Positions 32,477-43,507 of a stretch of DNA of 64,000 nucleotides are shown here, in pieces (the stretch's first letter is position 1; each line of letters starts with the position of its first letter). The stretch comes from Arthrobotrys musiformis (lineage: Eukaryota; Ascomycota; Orbiliomycetes; Orbiliales; Orbiliaceae). The notes under the pieces were generated by a model. It had not been told where the DNA came from. It made no database searches and worked only from the letters and a program-made list of their open reading frames with translations. The stretch spans positions 1,116,001-1,180,000 of the forward strand of contig JAVHJL010000003.1 of the NCBI GenBank assembly GCA_036971715.1, read 5' to 3'. Both the position numbers and the translations under genes were made by a program.

Positions 32477-35232
32477 TTTTCCAAGATAAAAAAGGGAAAG
32501 GATAGTACCAATTACTGTACTGATCAAAGAGCGGAACGACGATATATGTTGCTACATGGAAATCATGTTACGGAATCGAATCTCAGGAGGTTCTCTCGGA
32601 GGGGTTTATATATTCATCCCCCTTCTACAATCCTTCTAGAAGACCTATGGAAACCAAAGTCTCGAACTTTGCCCCGTGTAAATTGTATACAATTGTAAAT
32701 AAGCATACCCATAACTCTCCCCGCACCGAGTGAATGCCCTGGTGATCTCACCCGGATTCCATTGTCGCCTTGTGGGTCATTCAAGGGATTCGAACCGGTC
32801 TAGCCACCCCCCAGATTGTGAGTTTCGCGGGGAAGTACCGAGAGTTCAACACTGGATCTACATCCCCGCCATAGTGTAGTATATAAATTACTACAACAAG
32901 TTCTAGACCCTGGCGACAGGAGGGTCCATTTAGGTCTGGTCTATTGTAACTTGACTAATCAGAGTTTATCGCTTAAGAGCCTTTTGTCGCGTGTAAGAGG
33001 AGAGTTCTTGGACTTGGCTTCTTGCAGCGAAGCTTAGCTAGGCTCCATAGAACATTCGTCACCGGATTCGGCGGTGATATCGATATACTTTGGGTGATCG
33101 GTTGGCATTGCATATATTGCATGTACTACGGATGAAACTCAAGGATCCTTTTGGATTTGAAACAAAACTACACAGCCGGTACATTTTAATAAAGAAACTG
33201 AGCTCGAGATGTGTACAATTCATATAAATACATACCTTTATACCTGTATACATGGCGTATACGTATGCGGATTGCAACTAAGAACCTTATAAATATGAAT
33301 TCTTCCCTGAGCTATAATTTCGCTATCCTGGGGTTCTAAGAGAAGCTTCAATCGAAGTTTCAAATATTAAATAAAATCAAATAGAATCTCCAAGTAATGG
33401 GTACCGGGTCGCAGTAACAGTTATAAGCTCAGGAAAATCAAAGAGTGTACCCCGGCCTTAGTATAGTAAAGACCCTCATCCCAACCCCCCTCCAACCTCA
33501 AAAAGGCAACGCTAGTATTGCTGCAGCGGGAACTTTTGTCCTATATGTCAGCAGTTGGAGGATGAATCAGGTGGATTTTTTCTTTCTTTTTCTCCCTCTT
33601 TTTTTTTTTTTTTTTTTTGGGAGGGGGATTACATGCGGGCATTACTTTCAGCTCCCGTGTACCTCGGGTTCGTGTAACCGCAGGACTTTTGGTCAAATAT
33701 CTCTCGATTGGCCTCAACTTTATAATTTAAGCGTACACTGGGCGAGGCCGGGAATGAGACTAGGGGTACACACAAATTGAGGCGTAACGTCAAGCCCGGG
33801 CTAGCAGTATTGGGGGCGACTCTACCTAATTTTTGGAACCGCTAGAGCATATAGGTCAGTGAATCCCGTGCCGAGCGAACATTTAAGTATTATGTATAGT
33901 GTATATATAATGTAGCTAACACCTAGTTGCGAAACTGCCTGGTCTCGTACGGATACGTATCGATATCTCACTTCGCTTTGTCTGATTTCGATTACCTATC
34001 TAGCTTTTGAGATCACATAGGCCTATATACATGTATATAAATATGATTTTGCAATAATATAACGTTTGTGTCAGTATATATGGTCTCGTTCCCAGTCTCA
34101 CCCAGGTATGTAGATATGGTGGAGTTCATTTGTGAAAAGTCCGAGGCACTACAGTCTTGCTCATTCAAGTAGCACTACACCACAGATAGCTACTATACGT
34201 ACGGCTATACATTCCCAGGCTATCTATCTATAATATGTTACATCTACAGCTTATAGCCATATATTAGCTAGCCATTGCATTGACATACTTAGGAGGTATC
34301 TGTGTGGTATTTTTCATCAACACAATATAGAAATAGCCTAGCTCTTATGATGTCTGGGGTGTTTATCAAGCAGATACGTGCTTATTTATATACAGCTACC
34401 TAGGTATATACCCTAGTACTTAGGTAAGCATTTATATTGTAAGGCGGGGGAGGGGTCTTTAGACTGGTTATCAAATAAAAATTGGTCTTAAATTGAATTT
34501 CACGGCAATAAAGTCGCCTTAAACACGATGTAAAACATCGCCTTCGGAAAATCTTCAGGCGCCCCCCATTATATATTTGGCTATCTTTGTGTAATTACGG
34601 AAAAGCGATGCCTAAATCTAGCTACTAGCTACAGCGCCTTCAGGTTGGGTTGCGTGGAAGACGGCCTAGCACTATAAGAACGAAGTTCGTTGGCCACGTT
34701 GGGATAACGTTAATTTGGTTTTTTTGAAGTCGACACTACTAAATGCATTTGTTTATATACGGATAAATTTTTGATTACAACTCAGAGCCGAACTTTGACA
34801 CATGTTCAAACAATATCCAAATAGATCCCGATAAATCCTAGAATAACATAGAGGGTGACAATGGAGACCGCATTCTACTTCAGAAGCGATTTAGCTAAAC
34901 TATTAGCACATCGACGGCTCCTTTCAGAAGATCATAACTCCTCGTTGCCACTCGTAAGAATATCAAATATCAACGTGTGATAAATTTACGATAAATCAAT
35001 ACTTATGTTGAATGTAAATTCTTTCAAAATAAAGAAACGTAAGAAAATATATATAAATGGTCGCGCAACTGGTCTAGGCTTGAAAGATACTTCCTCTCTA
35101 TCCAACCGCAAACCCCCTGAAGACCTCCCGGAATCCTGACTATTAATATTCATATTCTAGATTTTTTTTACCCTTCTGAAACCCCCTTCCCCCCCCCACT
35201 ACCTTAACTAATTACCAATATTATTCTAGATC
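32477..35232. other. AT-rich gene-poor stretch
   Basis: 2.7 kb with no supportable gene. It includes a poly-T run of about 20 at 33599-33618, ATATCGATAT-type palindromes at about 33077 and 33958, and CCTAGGTATATACCCTAG near 34400. Decayed repeats are likely, but no specific element was recognised. Confidence 0.5.
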
Positions 35233-35562
35233 ATGTCAACAGGGGAAAGCAGAACCCCCCGAATTCCCAAGGAAGGGGAGAGCGCCGCGACGCCACAAGC
35301 TGAAGATACGTCGACCGCAGTCGGGGGAAGTATAGAGCTAGATTCCTTGTGTCGAGCCCTAAGTTCCATCCATTTAACCCAAACCCCCCCTCCCCCTCCT
35401 AGAGAGTTGTTGAAATCTTCCATCTGCTTATTACTAGATGGGACCGAACCAACCGGTATTTTTGTTAGGGCTCGCGTATGCGGGCACTTGTTCCACCATC
35501 TCTGCCTCGCCAGATGGCTACGGTACAATAATACGTGCCCTTTATGTAGGGCCCCAGCCTAA
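35233..35562 (+). CDS. Small RING-H2-like protein lacking the first zinc ligand, 109 aa
   Basis: Single exon. The N-terminal half is disordered (TPRIPKEGESAATPQ, PPPPP). Residues about 62-108 match a RING-H2 finger from the second ligand onward: one Cys in SSICLLL, then VCGHLFHHLCLARWL (C-x-H-x2-H-x2-C) and CPLC at the end. The first Cys of the expected C-x2-C is a Ser (S-S-I-C), so the first zinc site would be incomplete. RING-H2 domains recruit ubiquitin-conjugating enzymes, and this one may be inactive or a decaying copy. It stops three residues after CPLCR and stands alone in AT-rich DNA, so it could also be a relic of a larger gene. Confidence 0.55.
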   Translation: MSTGESRTPRIPKEGESAATPQAEDTSTAVGGSIELDSLCRALSSIHLTQTPPPPPRELLKSSICLLLDGTEPTGIFVRARVCGHLFHHLCLARWLRYNNTCPLCRAPA

Positions 35563-36670
35563 ATCCTGCCAGCATAGCCCGCCGAAAATCTCAGTACCTA
35601 CTCAGCTGACCACTTAGGAAAGTTCCCATAAAACTTTGTAACTCTGCGAATTATAACAACAACCGCCCGCACATTCTGAGGCTCTGACTGGCCTTGCAAT
35701 TGTTTCCGCCCCAACCACGTATTTACAATGACTACACTAAAAGCTCCGCAGCTTACCATTGCATTTGCCCTGGTGGCTATCGTGTTGGCAGTCTGGTCCG
35801 AGACAAGTTTTCTACCCCTTTTGTCTTTCGTTCCATTCTCTTTTTCTCGGTTTTTTCCTCGGTTTTTTTTTTTTTTAGATTCTACCTTGATTTTTTTGGT
35901 ACATATAGTGCATTTATACTATGTCCTAAAATTTCGGTGGGTGCTCTAGTCTGGGGGTTTAGGCATCTGCATATATTTTTTGTAAGTTTTGTATACCCGT
36001 TAAACATTCTTTATGCAGCAGAACCTCACGTTCGAGCTTCAGTTAGAGCGGCAACGGTATAATTTATTTATTTGCCAAATGGCTAGATATTTGGTAATAT
36101 CCCTTCTAGTTGCAATGTTGGGCTGCGCAGGAGATAAGGTAATGTTAATAAATATCGTGTTATTTGATGAACTCAAATCGTTGATCCTCCATTTCGAGCC
36201 CCAGATCTACCCTGGTGGTCTGGGTGCGAGACAATCCAGAATCGTAAAATCTGTAAATTTTTGTTTCGGAGAGAAAGGACAAGAGCTGTCGCGAGTTGAG
36301 GTAGGACGTCGACCTTGTCCCGAGCATACTATGCTGTCCAGCGTCAGCTGGGTACGAGGCCAGGCTATGATATTTCTATCTGCATACTCATCTATGTATT
36401 CATATCAATTTAAATTAAGTTTAGTCTTTATAACATAGCTGACTACTATCAGACATGCATAATCGATGTCGCGCACAAAATTGAGATATCTTATTGTGAT
36501 TGAGGAACCCACGTAAATTTATACCGGGATAGAGGATCTAGTGTTAACATCATGGTGTATTTTATATAGTGATTTGATTATATATATGAGAACCTCGCAA
36601 ACTAGCGAGATAGTAAAAGTTATAGATTCGAATATAACTGGGTGTATATTCTCGATATTCGACTAGGACC
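35563..36670. other. AT-rich intergenic, possible small relic frames
   Basis: A frame at 35728 starts MTTLKAPQLTIAFALVAIVL, which looks like a signal anchor. A possible acceptor (TTTATGCAG at 36017) precedes a second frame. I cannot build a convincing spliced gene from them. The rest is AT-rich with no recognisable content. Confidence 0.35.
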
Positions 36671-37498
36671 TCAATTACTGGGCTTGTGCGGAAGACCAAG
36701 TAACGCCCAAGCCTCGCGCTCCCATTCATCCGTGAGACAGATGCAGGGTCTGCTACTCCTAGTCATCCTTCCCGATCTAGCCCTCTGGAGAGCTTTAAAC
36801 CGCCGACAAGCGGATAATATCCTCATCGTTGCACGTTTTTCGTCACCAAGGTATTTCACCATGAAATCTATCGCCTTCCTAAATTTCACCATCTTCTTCT
36901 TGATACGCTTGAGGTGTTCAACGTATCGCATAAAGTTCCCTTCGTCGAGGAACGCGTTGGTAAATCCCTGGATTTGGAATCTAGCCTTATTTTTATCCAG
37001 ATAAGGATATTCCCTTAGTTCCTCCTCAATTTCCATTACGAATTCGGTGTAGTTGAGGTACATTATCCACAGCCTCCCTTCCCCGAACCATGCGTCTTTG
37101 CAAGGAAAGTATGGACGGAACGTCAATTTGAAGTTCTGCATGACCCGGTGGACCATTACGCTATGGTCTGCTCTTTTGTGTGGGTGGGTTTCGAAGAATC
37201 TGCACAGAGCCTCTATTCGAGCACTGATCCCGTTCATCGAGGTAATGTGTTCTCTGCCTGTCAGTCTTTGATCGTTTGTGTTTTCTACGAAATAGAATTT
37301 GGGAGCCCAGGGGAGGGTGGTTAGGTCGATGAGACTTTCTAGGCCGTTAAGGTCGAAGATTTCGCGGATAAAGATCGCCTTGGGCTCCTGGGGCGGTGGT
37401 ATGGGGTTATTTTCGGTCGAAGAGTTGGAAGAATCCCCTGCCCCGTCGGATGGTTCCTCCAGGAGGGTCTGAGAAGTTTCTTTTGTAGATGTAGACAT
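36671..37498 (-). CDS. Orphan intronless protein, 275 aa
   Basis: One uninterrupted frame from MSTSTKETSQTLLEEPSDG to ..ALLGLPHKPSN. The first 40 residues are acidic and disordered. The rest is a mixed alpha-helical, charged protein with no signal peptide or membrane segment. Visible stretches include FDLNGLESLIDLTTLPWAPK, RPYFPCKDAWFGEGRLWIMY and a Lys-rich helix HLKRIKKKMVKFRKAI. I recognise no domain. The length of the open frame in otherwise stop-rich AT-rich DNA, and the normal amino-acid composition, argue for a real gene. It is probably lineage-specific, lying next to the RING-like gene in a gene-poor stretch. Confidence 0.65.
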   Translation of the reverse strand: MSTSTKETSQTLLEEPSDGAGDSSNSSTENNPIPPPQEPKAIFIREIFDLNGLESLIDLTTLPWAPKFYFVENTNDQRLTGREHITSMNGISARIEALCRFFETHPHKRADHSVMVHRVMQNFKLTFRPYFPCKDAWFGEGRLWIMYLNYTEFVMEIEEELREYPYLDKNKARFQIQGFTNAFLDEGNFMRYVEHLKRIKKKMVKFRKAIDFMVKYLGDEKRATMRILSACRRFKALQRARSGRMTRSSRPCICLTDEWEREAWALLGLPHKPSN

Positions 37499-38327
37499 GG
37501 TTGCGCGGAGTCGTCACCGAGTACGTAGGTACTTGTTTAGATATCTAATCGGCTTAGGATTTACTACCCTCGTGGGCTGGCTATACTCTGGAGTCTTTGG
37601 TAGCATTGACTTTTTTTTTTTTTTTTTTGAATAAAGTGAATGTTGACGGGTGAGATGAAGACTGGTTGGATGTTTTTTTTTTTTTATGAATTTCTCTTGA
37701 ATTCACGAATCGATGGCAAATTTGTAGCGGTGGTTATGATTACTTGAGATTGTAGATCGGCTCGTGTCTGCAGATTATTGATCAGACCTCAACTATCTAG
37801 CTCGACGATCAAAAAAGCCAATGGGGAGAATGTGTGAAGGACTAGGTACTTACCTAGTCATTATACGGCCACCGCCGAGATACGCTATAAATACGAGGAG
37901 AAATTGGAGAAATAGTCTATACGTTCTGCTGCATGTGTGTAAAAAAGCGTTTACGAGGAAGACTGTATGAGATATCGAGATGACTAGACCCTCTTCTTTC
38001 GAAAGATTTGTTGTAGTTTGTTGTAATTTTGTATGGAGAAAAAATAGTATATGATAAATCTCGATAGCATAGTCAGCAACCTGGGAACGAGGCTACACGG
38101 CAACAGGAAAACGGTAATCTGATACCAATGTACTACGAAGGGAAAGGTGTCCACCAGGTTATGTGTAGGCATCTATACAAAATAATCTCTTGTACGCCGA
38201 AACCAAATGATACAGCCGATCCATGATTACCGTCACCATTACAATGCAAAAAACTCGTGCGTGAAATATTTAATCATTAAAGAAAGAAAGAAAGTATCAT
38301 TGAATTATTATCTTAAAGGCACCGAAA
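37499..38327. other. Intergenic, orphan-gene promoter and Derlin 3' region
   Basis: About 830 bases, with poly-T runs at 37612-37629 and 37671-37685 and an ACTAGGTACTTACCTAGT inverted motif at about 37840-37857. No gene is supported. Confidence 0.5.
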
Positions 38328-39865
38328 TCACTCAGTACCAAGTCTATGGCCAGCGCCTCGATTTCTCCAGGCCGCATTCGTCGGCTGACGCGCATTGCTT
38401 CCAGTCGCACGTCCGCTATCACCACCTCCAAACATTCCCTGCGCTCTTGCAGGTGCAGGACCGGCATCTCGAGATCGCGGATCAAATCCGGTTCCGTAGG
38501 CGCGGACTCCTCCAGCACCACCGGTTCGAGTACCCGGCCCGCCCTCAAATGACCATTTAAGGAAACTTGGGGTTGGGAGAAGGTTTGAGCCACCTCCGAA
38601 TCTAAAAAGTGGAACTATGTGTTAGTCTGGTGCTCCATCTCGAATGCATGGTGTAGGAGTCTGCATACCTTGGCCATATAACTGTTAGGAATTCATAGGC
38701 GTGGGAGGAGACGATACCACTCGCTAGGATCAGGGCGCTTTCAGGCGACTGAATGGCCGTAACTCCAGCGATGGCATATGGTAGCCATTGGGCCTTGATG
38801 GTGATGAAGAAGAAGTTGATACTTCTACCACGGTTCCTCTGACCCCATGAGTATGCTAAGGCAATTCCCAACGCTACACATAAAAGTTAGCGCTGATAAA
38901 TATAATGTTGAAGATATAAAAAGGCTAAGGTCAGCTTACCTTGCGCGAAAGCCATTCCGCCGAATAGAAAAGTATTGGCCAACTAAGGCACTAAGTTAGA
39001 AATATTGTCCAAAACGATCATGTTGGGCAGTGGCGGCCCATCAATCGCTTTCAAAACCCGGCCTTTGCAAAATATGTAAAAAATGAAGAGAAGAAAAAGA
39101 AGAAAAAAGTATGTAGGAACACCAATGAGTCAAGGAAATACGTAAGAACAATTCCAGCGACATATTCAGAGCCATTCCACCAAAGTCACGCCGACGACAC
39201 AGCCTTGTGAATGATTGATTGTGATTGAGGTAGGCCATGTCGTCCGCGCGACGGCAATCTCCCTCCATTCCAGGAACCCTTGCAGCTTCTAAGCACTGAA
39301 GGGGCAGATATGTGGAGGTAACAAGCGCACAGAAATATATAAAGGGTGGATTTGAAGCGATTGATGAGTGCGAAAGCCGAAAGAGAGAAACTTACCAAAA
39401 TAACGATGCCATTGAACAGAAGATACCAGAGGAAGTCTCCCGAGGTATTAAAGTGGATGCCCTCAAGACTAGGAACACTTGTTAGCCTCCCCTACCATTC
39501 AGTATTTCTGTGCAGAAAAGCGAAACATACTCAACGCCATATTTGTATATAGTGTATGTATCAAAGAGGATACCTAAGCCCGGCGCCGTGAGGAAGAATG
39601 ACGTAAATATGCGCCATAGCTGGGGTGGCATCCGCGATGTGATGAACAGTGGATGCCATATGATCTTGTACGGGCTGACGAGCTGAAAAACGTGGACAGC
39701 GAGTGAAGTAATTAACGTCACACCCGCATAGAACCTAGATACCGATAAAGTCAGTCAGTGGAGATTCTAAGTGATGGCCATGGCAATATCCGTCTATATT
39801 ACGAACCTTGTGACAGGCGGTGTCGCGCCCAAGACGTTGGCAACGGCGTCTCCGACGTTTGCCAT
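38328..39865 (-). CDS. DER1: Derlin (Der1-like) ER-associated degradation protein, 285 aa
   Basis: Six exons: 39865-39807, 39734-39531, 39468-39396, 38982-38940, 38873-38669 and 38601-38328. Phases close to 285 aa. It starts MANVGDAVANVLGATPPVTR, then FYAGVTLITSLAVHVFQLVS and IWHPLFITSRMPPQLWRIFT. The WR motif and later GGMAFAQALGIALAYSW are typical of the rhomboid-pseudoprotease Derlin fold, with about six membrane segments up to AYEFLTVIWPRFGG. The Gly/Arg-rich tail ends GAGHRLGTE. Derlins work with Hrd1 to pull misfolded proteins out of the ER for degradation. The intron 39395-38983 is long (413 bases) compared with the others. No coding exon could be placed inside it without breaking phase. 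Confidence 0.92.
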
Positions 39866-40656
39866 ATCGACTCTTTTAGTCCTTTTAGTCCTTTATCAAG
39901 ACGTGTGTGTGTACTAAGTATGCACTTATGCACGAGTGTGGGTATATGTGTGTTTATGTGTGTATGAATGTGTCTCTTCTTATGCAGTGACCGAGGCTAC
40001 CGATGACAGAGAGAAGATGATAGGAAGAGAAAGGCAGACATGCTCATCGGATTATTATGAATTATTATAATAAGCAACCGATAAACCGACCAAAGAACCA
40101 ACCGTGGCCAGCACGCGCGGCAAAAAAAGAACAATTGGTATGAAATGAAAGAGAATACGAGTGAAAGAACGAGAACGAGGAAGAAAGAAGAAGAGAAGAG
40201 AGAAGAGATGTTGACAAGTGTTTGTTTAGCAATCAGAAATTTCTGTGCCGCCGCTACCATAACGCCAAGGCTTTCCAACCCCGGTACCCCGGAACATGCC
40301 CCAGGTTGGGTTAGACCAACACCAAAGGTCTCCCCGAGGCTGCCCCTCCCGTGGTCAGAAGTCAATCGGTATGCATTGCCCCGCCCTGCAGCAGTACGGC
40401 TAACTGCACCGACCGATGTTCGGAGTGTCTGATTAACAACAACAACCTTAAAAGCCCGCAAGGAAAGGATTAGAAAGGATAGAAATTAAAAAGAGAAACT
40501 TCAGACTGTAGCTCTCTCATCCTTTTTAAACTGAAGATTCGGCTCAATTGTTTGGATTTGAGGTCGCAATTGGAAGGTCCTCGTCTTCACCACCGAATAT
40601 CCTCCTGCCCCATTGACGACATACTTCGAAATACCACAGTCCCAACACTCTCAACA
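39866..40656. other. Divergent promoter region between Derlin and LYS9
   Basis: Contains a TGTGTGT-rich stretch near 39901-39970 and a GAA/AGAGAA-rich purine tract at 40150-40210. No coding potential and no TGACTC amino-acid-control site were seen. Confidence 0.5.
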
Positions 40657-42274
40657 ATGCCGTCTGTACTGCTTCTCGGATCCGGCTTCGTCGCCAAACC
40701 CACTCTCGATCTCCTCGACAAGGACGGCGTCAATGTCACCGTCGGTACGTGTTATACTTGTATAGGGTGGCTGTTCGTGGGCTTTGGCTAATGTGTATAT
40801 GAATTGGTACAGCCTGCCGACGAATCGAGACTGCCCAGCAGTTGACTGCTGACTGCAAGAACGCCTCTGCCATCTCCCTCGATGTCACAAACGAGGCTGC
40901 CATTGATGCCGAGGTGGCCAAGCACGATCTTGTTATCAGCTTGATTCCTTACACATACCATGCTACCGTCATCAAGTCGGCCATCAAGAGCAAGAAGGTG
41001 CGACTGCTCCCCTTTGAAATACTTTAACTAGTAACTGAAACGCTGACATTTGGGGAACAGCATGTCGTCACAACTTCATACGTCAGCCCTGCCATGATGG
41101 AGCTTGATGCCGCGTAAGTTTCCATCTTAAAATATTACAGTCGCAGTCTTGAATATTAACGAACGGATAAAACAGTGCCAAAGAAGCCGGCATCGTCGTC
41201 ATGAACGAAATCGGTCTCGACCCCGGTATTGACCACCTCTACGCCGTCAAGACCATTGACGAGGTCCACAAGGAGGGCGGTAAAATCACCAGCTTCCTCA
41301 GCTACTGCGGTGGTCTTCCAGCCCCGGAAGACTCCGACAACCCGTTGGGATACAAATTCTCCTGGTCCAGCCGTGGTGTCCTCCTCGCTCTTCGAAATTC
41401 CGCCAAATACTACAAGGACGGCAAGGTCGAGGAAATTGACGGACCAGAGTTGATGAAGGCTGCTAAGCCGTACTTCATTTACCCCGGATACGCCTTCGTT
41501 GCCTATCCAAACAGAGACTCCACACCATACAAGGAACGATACCACATTCCAGAAGCCGAGACCATCATCCGAGGTACCCTCCGATACCAAGGATTCCCCG
41601 AGTTCATCAAGGTTCTTGTCGACATTGGGTTCTTGAAGGAGGACCCTGTTGATTACTTGGCCACCACTGCTACTGCATTGCCGTGGAACCAGGTCCTATC
41701 TCAGATTCTCGGAGTCTCCTCAACATCCGATGAGTATGTCACAATTCCATAGCTCTGTTCTATAAATTCCCATGATGACGCGAATTCTAACCATAATGTC
41801 TAAAATAACAGCGACCTGATCGCCGCCATCTCCTCCAAGACTGTCTTCACATCCCCTGAAGATAAGACCCGCATCCTCAACGGTTTCCGCTGGCTCGGAC
41901 TCTTCTCCTCGGATGTTGTCACAAACAAGGGTAACCCACTAGACACCCTCTGCGCCACCCTCGAGAAGAAGATGCAATACGAAGAAGGCGAGCGCGATTT
42001 CGTCATGCTCCAACATAAGTTCGAGATCGAACACGCCGATGGAACCAAAGAGACAAGAACATCGACTTTGGCGGATTATGGTGTCCCTGGTGGATACTCA
42101 TCCATGGCCAAATTGGTTGGTGTACCATGCGGTGTCGCTGTTCAGATGGTCCTTGATGGCCGGATTGCGACACCGGGTGTGCATGCTCCGTTGGATGTCG
42201 ATATTGCTGAGAAGCTAAGACTGGTTCTTGAGAAGGAACACGGAATTTATATGAAGGAGAAGACTATTGCCTAG
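40657..42274 (+). CDS. LYS9: Saccharopine dehydrogenase (NADP+, L-glutamate-forming), 448 aa
   Basis: Five exons: 40657-40744, 40813-40997, 41061-41113, 41176-41733 and 41812-42274, giving 448 aa (yeast Lys9 446). The N-terminal Rossmann motif is LLLGSGFVAKPTLDLL. Further landmarks are HDLVISLIPYTYHATVIKSA, SYVSPAMMELD, MNEIGLDPGIDHLYAVKTID and SYCGGLPAPEDSDNPLGYKF. The C-terminal part has DYGVPGGYSSMAKLVGVPCG. The enzyme condenses alpha-aminoadipate semialdehyde with glutamate to form saccharopine, the penultimate step of the fungal alpha-aminoadipate route to lysine. The lysine pathway of this type marks the organism as a fungus. Confidence 0.96.
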
Positions 42275-42499
42275 ATCCGTACTTAGTTTATCTTACGGGC
42301 TTTGGGAATTGATATTTATGAGGATTTTCTAGAGTATAAAATATCATGAATATGAAAAGTCTCATTCTAAATGCAATTAATTCTATCTGTGCCAATGAGT
42401 CGCTAAAATCCAATACAAAACCTAAATATGACCTTCCTTTCCACGGTAAACACCAAAACTCCAGCCGACTAATATACATTCGTTCTACCACGGGCCACC

Positions 42500-43507
42500 T
42501 TAAACGACCCTCGCCTTCTTGAAGGCGTTCCCAGACGACGGTCCCGATGAGAACCCTCGCTTTCGCTCCATCTCTTGCTTCATGATCCTTTCCGCCTCGC
42601 TCATCGGCTTTTTCGCGTCGGATGTCGATTCGGTCTTTGGTTTCGCCCCGGAAAGTTTCTTGCCCGCCGCCGCGAACACGTTGACCGGCTTCTTTGGTTG
42701 GATCTTCATCGAAATCTTGGGAGCCTGCGTGGCCGGTGCTACGGCCGGTGCTGTGGTGGTAGCCGGCGCCGCGTCTGACGAGGCAGGCGCTTCTTTACTT
42801 TCTGTAGCGTCATCCGTCTTCTCTTCCGGCGACTCTGATTTCTTCTCGGAATCCTCCTTCTTCGACGCTCCCCCAAAGTTGATCTTAATCTTCTCCTCTG
42901 TCCTCTGTAAACCTGTCGCCGCCTCCTCATCTTCATCTACAGCATCCTTATCAGCCTTTTCTTTGTTTGCCCTTGCAATCTGCGCTTTAATCTGCCTCTG
43001 CTCCCGTTCTTCGTCTCCCCTATCCTGCCTCTCCTTCTTCCTGATCGCTTCTTGTCTTGCCAGAGCCTCGGGGCTACGATCAATATAACTAATAAACAAC
43101 CCCTTTTCATTCTCTTCAACTCTACAAGTCCCTTCCCGTCCCAGTACCTTCACAAACTCGCTCAAACTCGACCATTTAGTAGCATTCATATGGATATGCT
43201 CCTTATTATGAATATACTCCTGATAGAAATGATTCGCATGGACTTGTTTCTCGCCATGCGAGCTTTTCAGCAATAGCAAAAAGTCATGTTGAAAATCGGA
43301 GGAGTATTTATTGATAGCCTTCTTGGGGTCTTCGCCGACGATGAGGATTTGGCGTAGGTGGGATTCGGATTGGGTGTGGCATTTGAAGCCGTTTTCGTCG
43401 CGCATTTGGCGTTCGCAGACTTGGCAGTACCAGCGGAGACGTTGGAGGCCTTTGGATTTTAGTTTGTTGTCGAGGTATTTGGAGGTTCCTACTTCTGCGC
43501 GGGGCAT
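42500..43507 (-). CDS. KIN17: KIN17-family DNA/RNA-binding protein, 335 aa
   Basis: Single exon, ending 225 bases from the facing LYS9 stop. It starts MPRAEVGTSKYLDNKLKSKG. A C2H2-type zinc finger occupies residues 28-50 (C28, C31, H44, H50). The conserved winged-helix domain follows to about residue 155 (HDFLLLLKSSHGEKQVHANH, then HMNATKWSSLSEFVKVLGRE). After that comes a Lys/Glu/Arg coiled-coil region and a low-complexity tail with NVFAAAGKK and MKQEMERKRGF. Animal and plant KIN17 proteins are longer and end in tandem SH3-like domains; as in other fungal members, these are absent. KIN17 binds curved DNA and RNA and is linked to DNA repair and pre-mRNA processing. Confidence 0.93.
   Translation of the reverse strand: MPRAEVGTSKYLDNKLKSKGLQRLRWYCQVCERQMRDENGFKCHTQSESHLRQILIVGEDPKKAINKYSSDFQHDFLLLLKSSHGEKQVHANHFYQEYIHNKEHIHMNATKWSSLSEFVKVLGREGTCRVEENEKGLFISYIDRSPEALARQEAIRKKERQDRGDEEREQRQIKAQIARANKEKADKDAVDEDEEAATGLQRTEEKIKINFGGASKKEDSEKKSESPEEKTDDATESKEAPASSDAAPATTTAPAVAPATQAPKISMKIQPKKPVNVFAAAGKKLSGAKPKTESTSDAKKPMSEAERIMKQEMERKRGFSSGPSSGNAFKKARVV

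Noticed and set aside
32477..32527. 17-residue N-terminal extension of the PAN-like protein
   Set aside because: It begins with TTG, not ATG, and would bury the signal peptide.
32774..32800. GGTTCGAATCC on the minus strand, resembling a tRNA T loop
   Set aside because: The bases on either side do not form a T stem and no acceptor partner exists upstream.
36013..36438. 141-codon frame with a hydrophobic stretch
   Set aside because: It runs through AT-rich DNA with low-complexity hydrophobic residues and lacks any domain. A spliced link to the frame at 35728 could not be supported.
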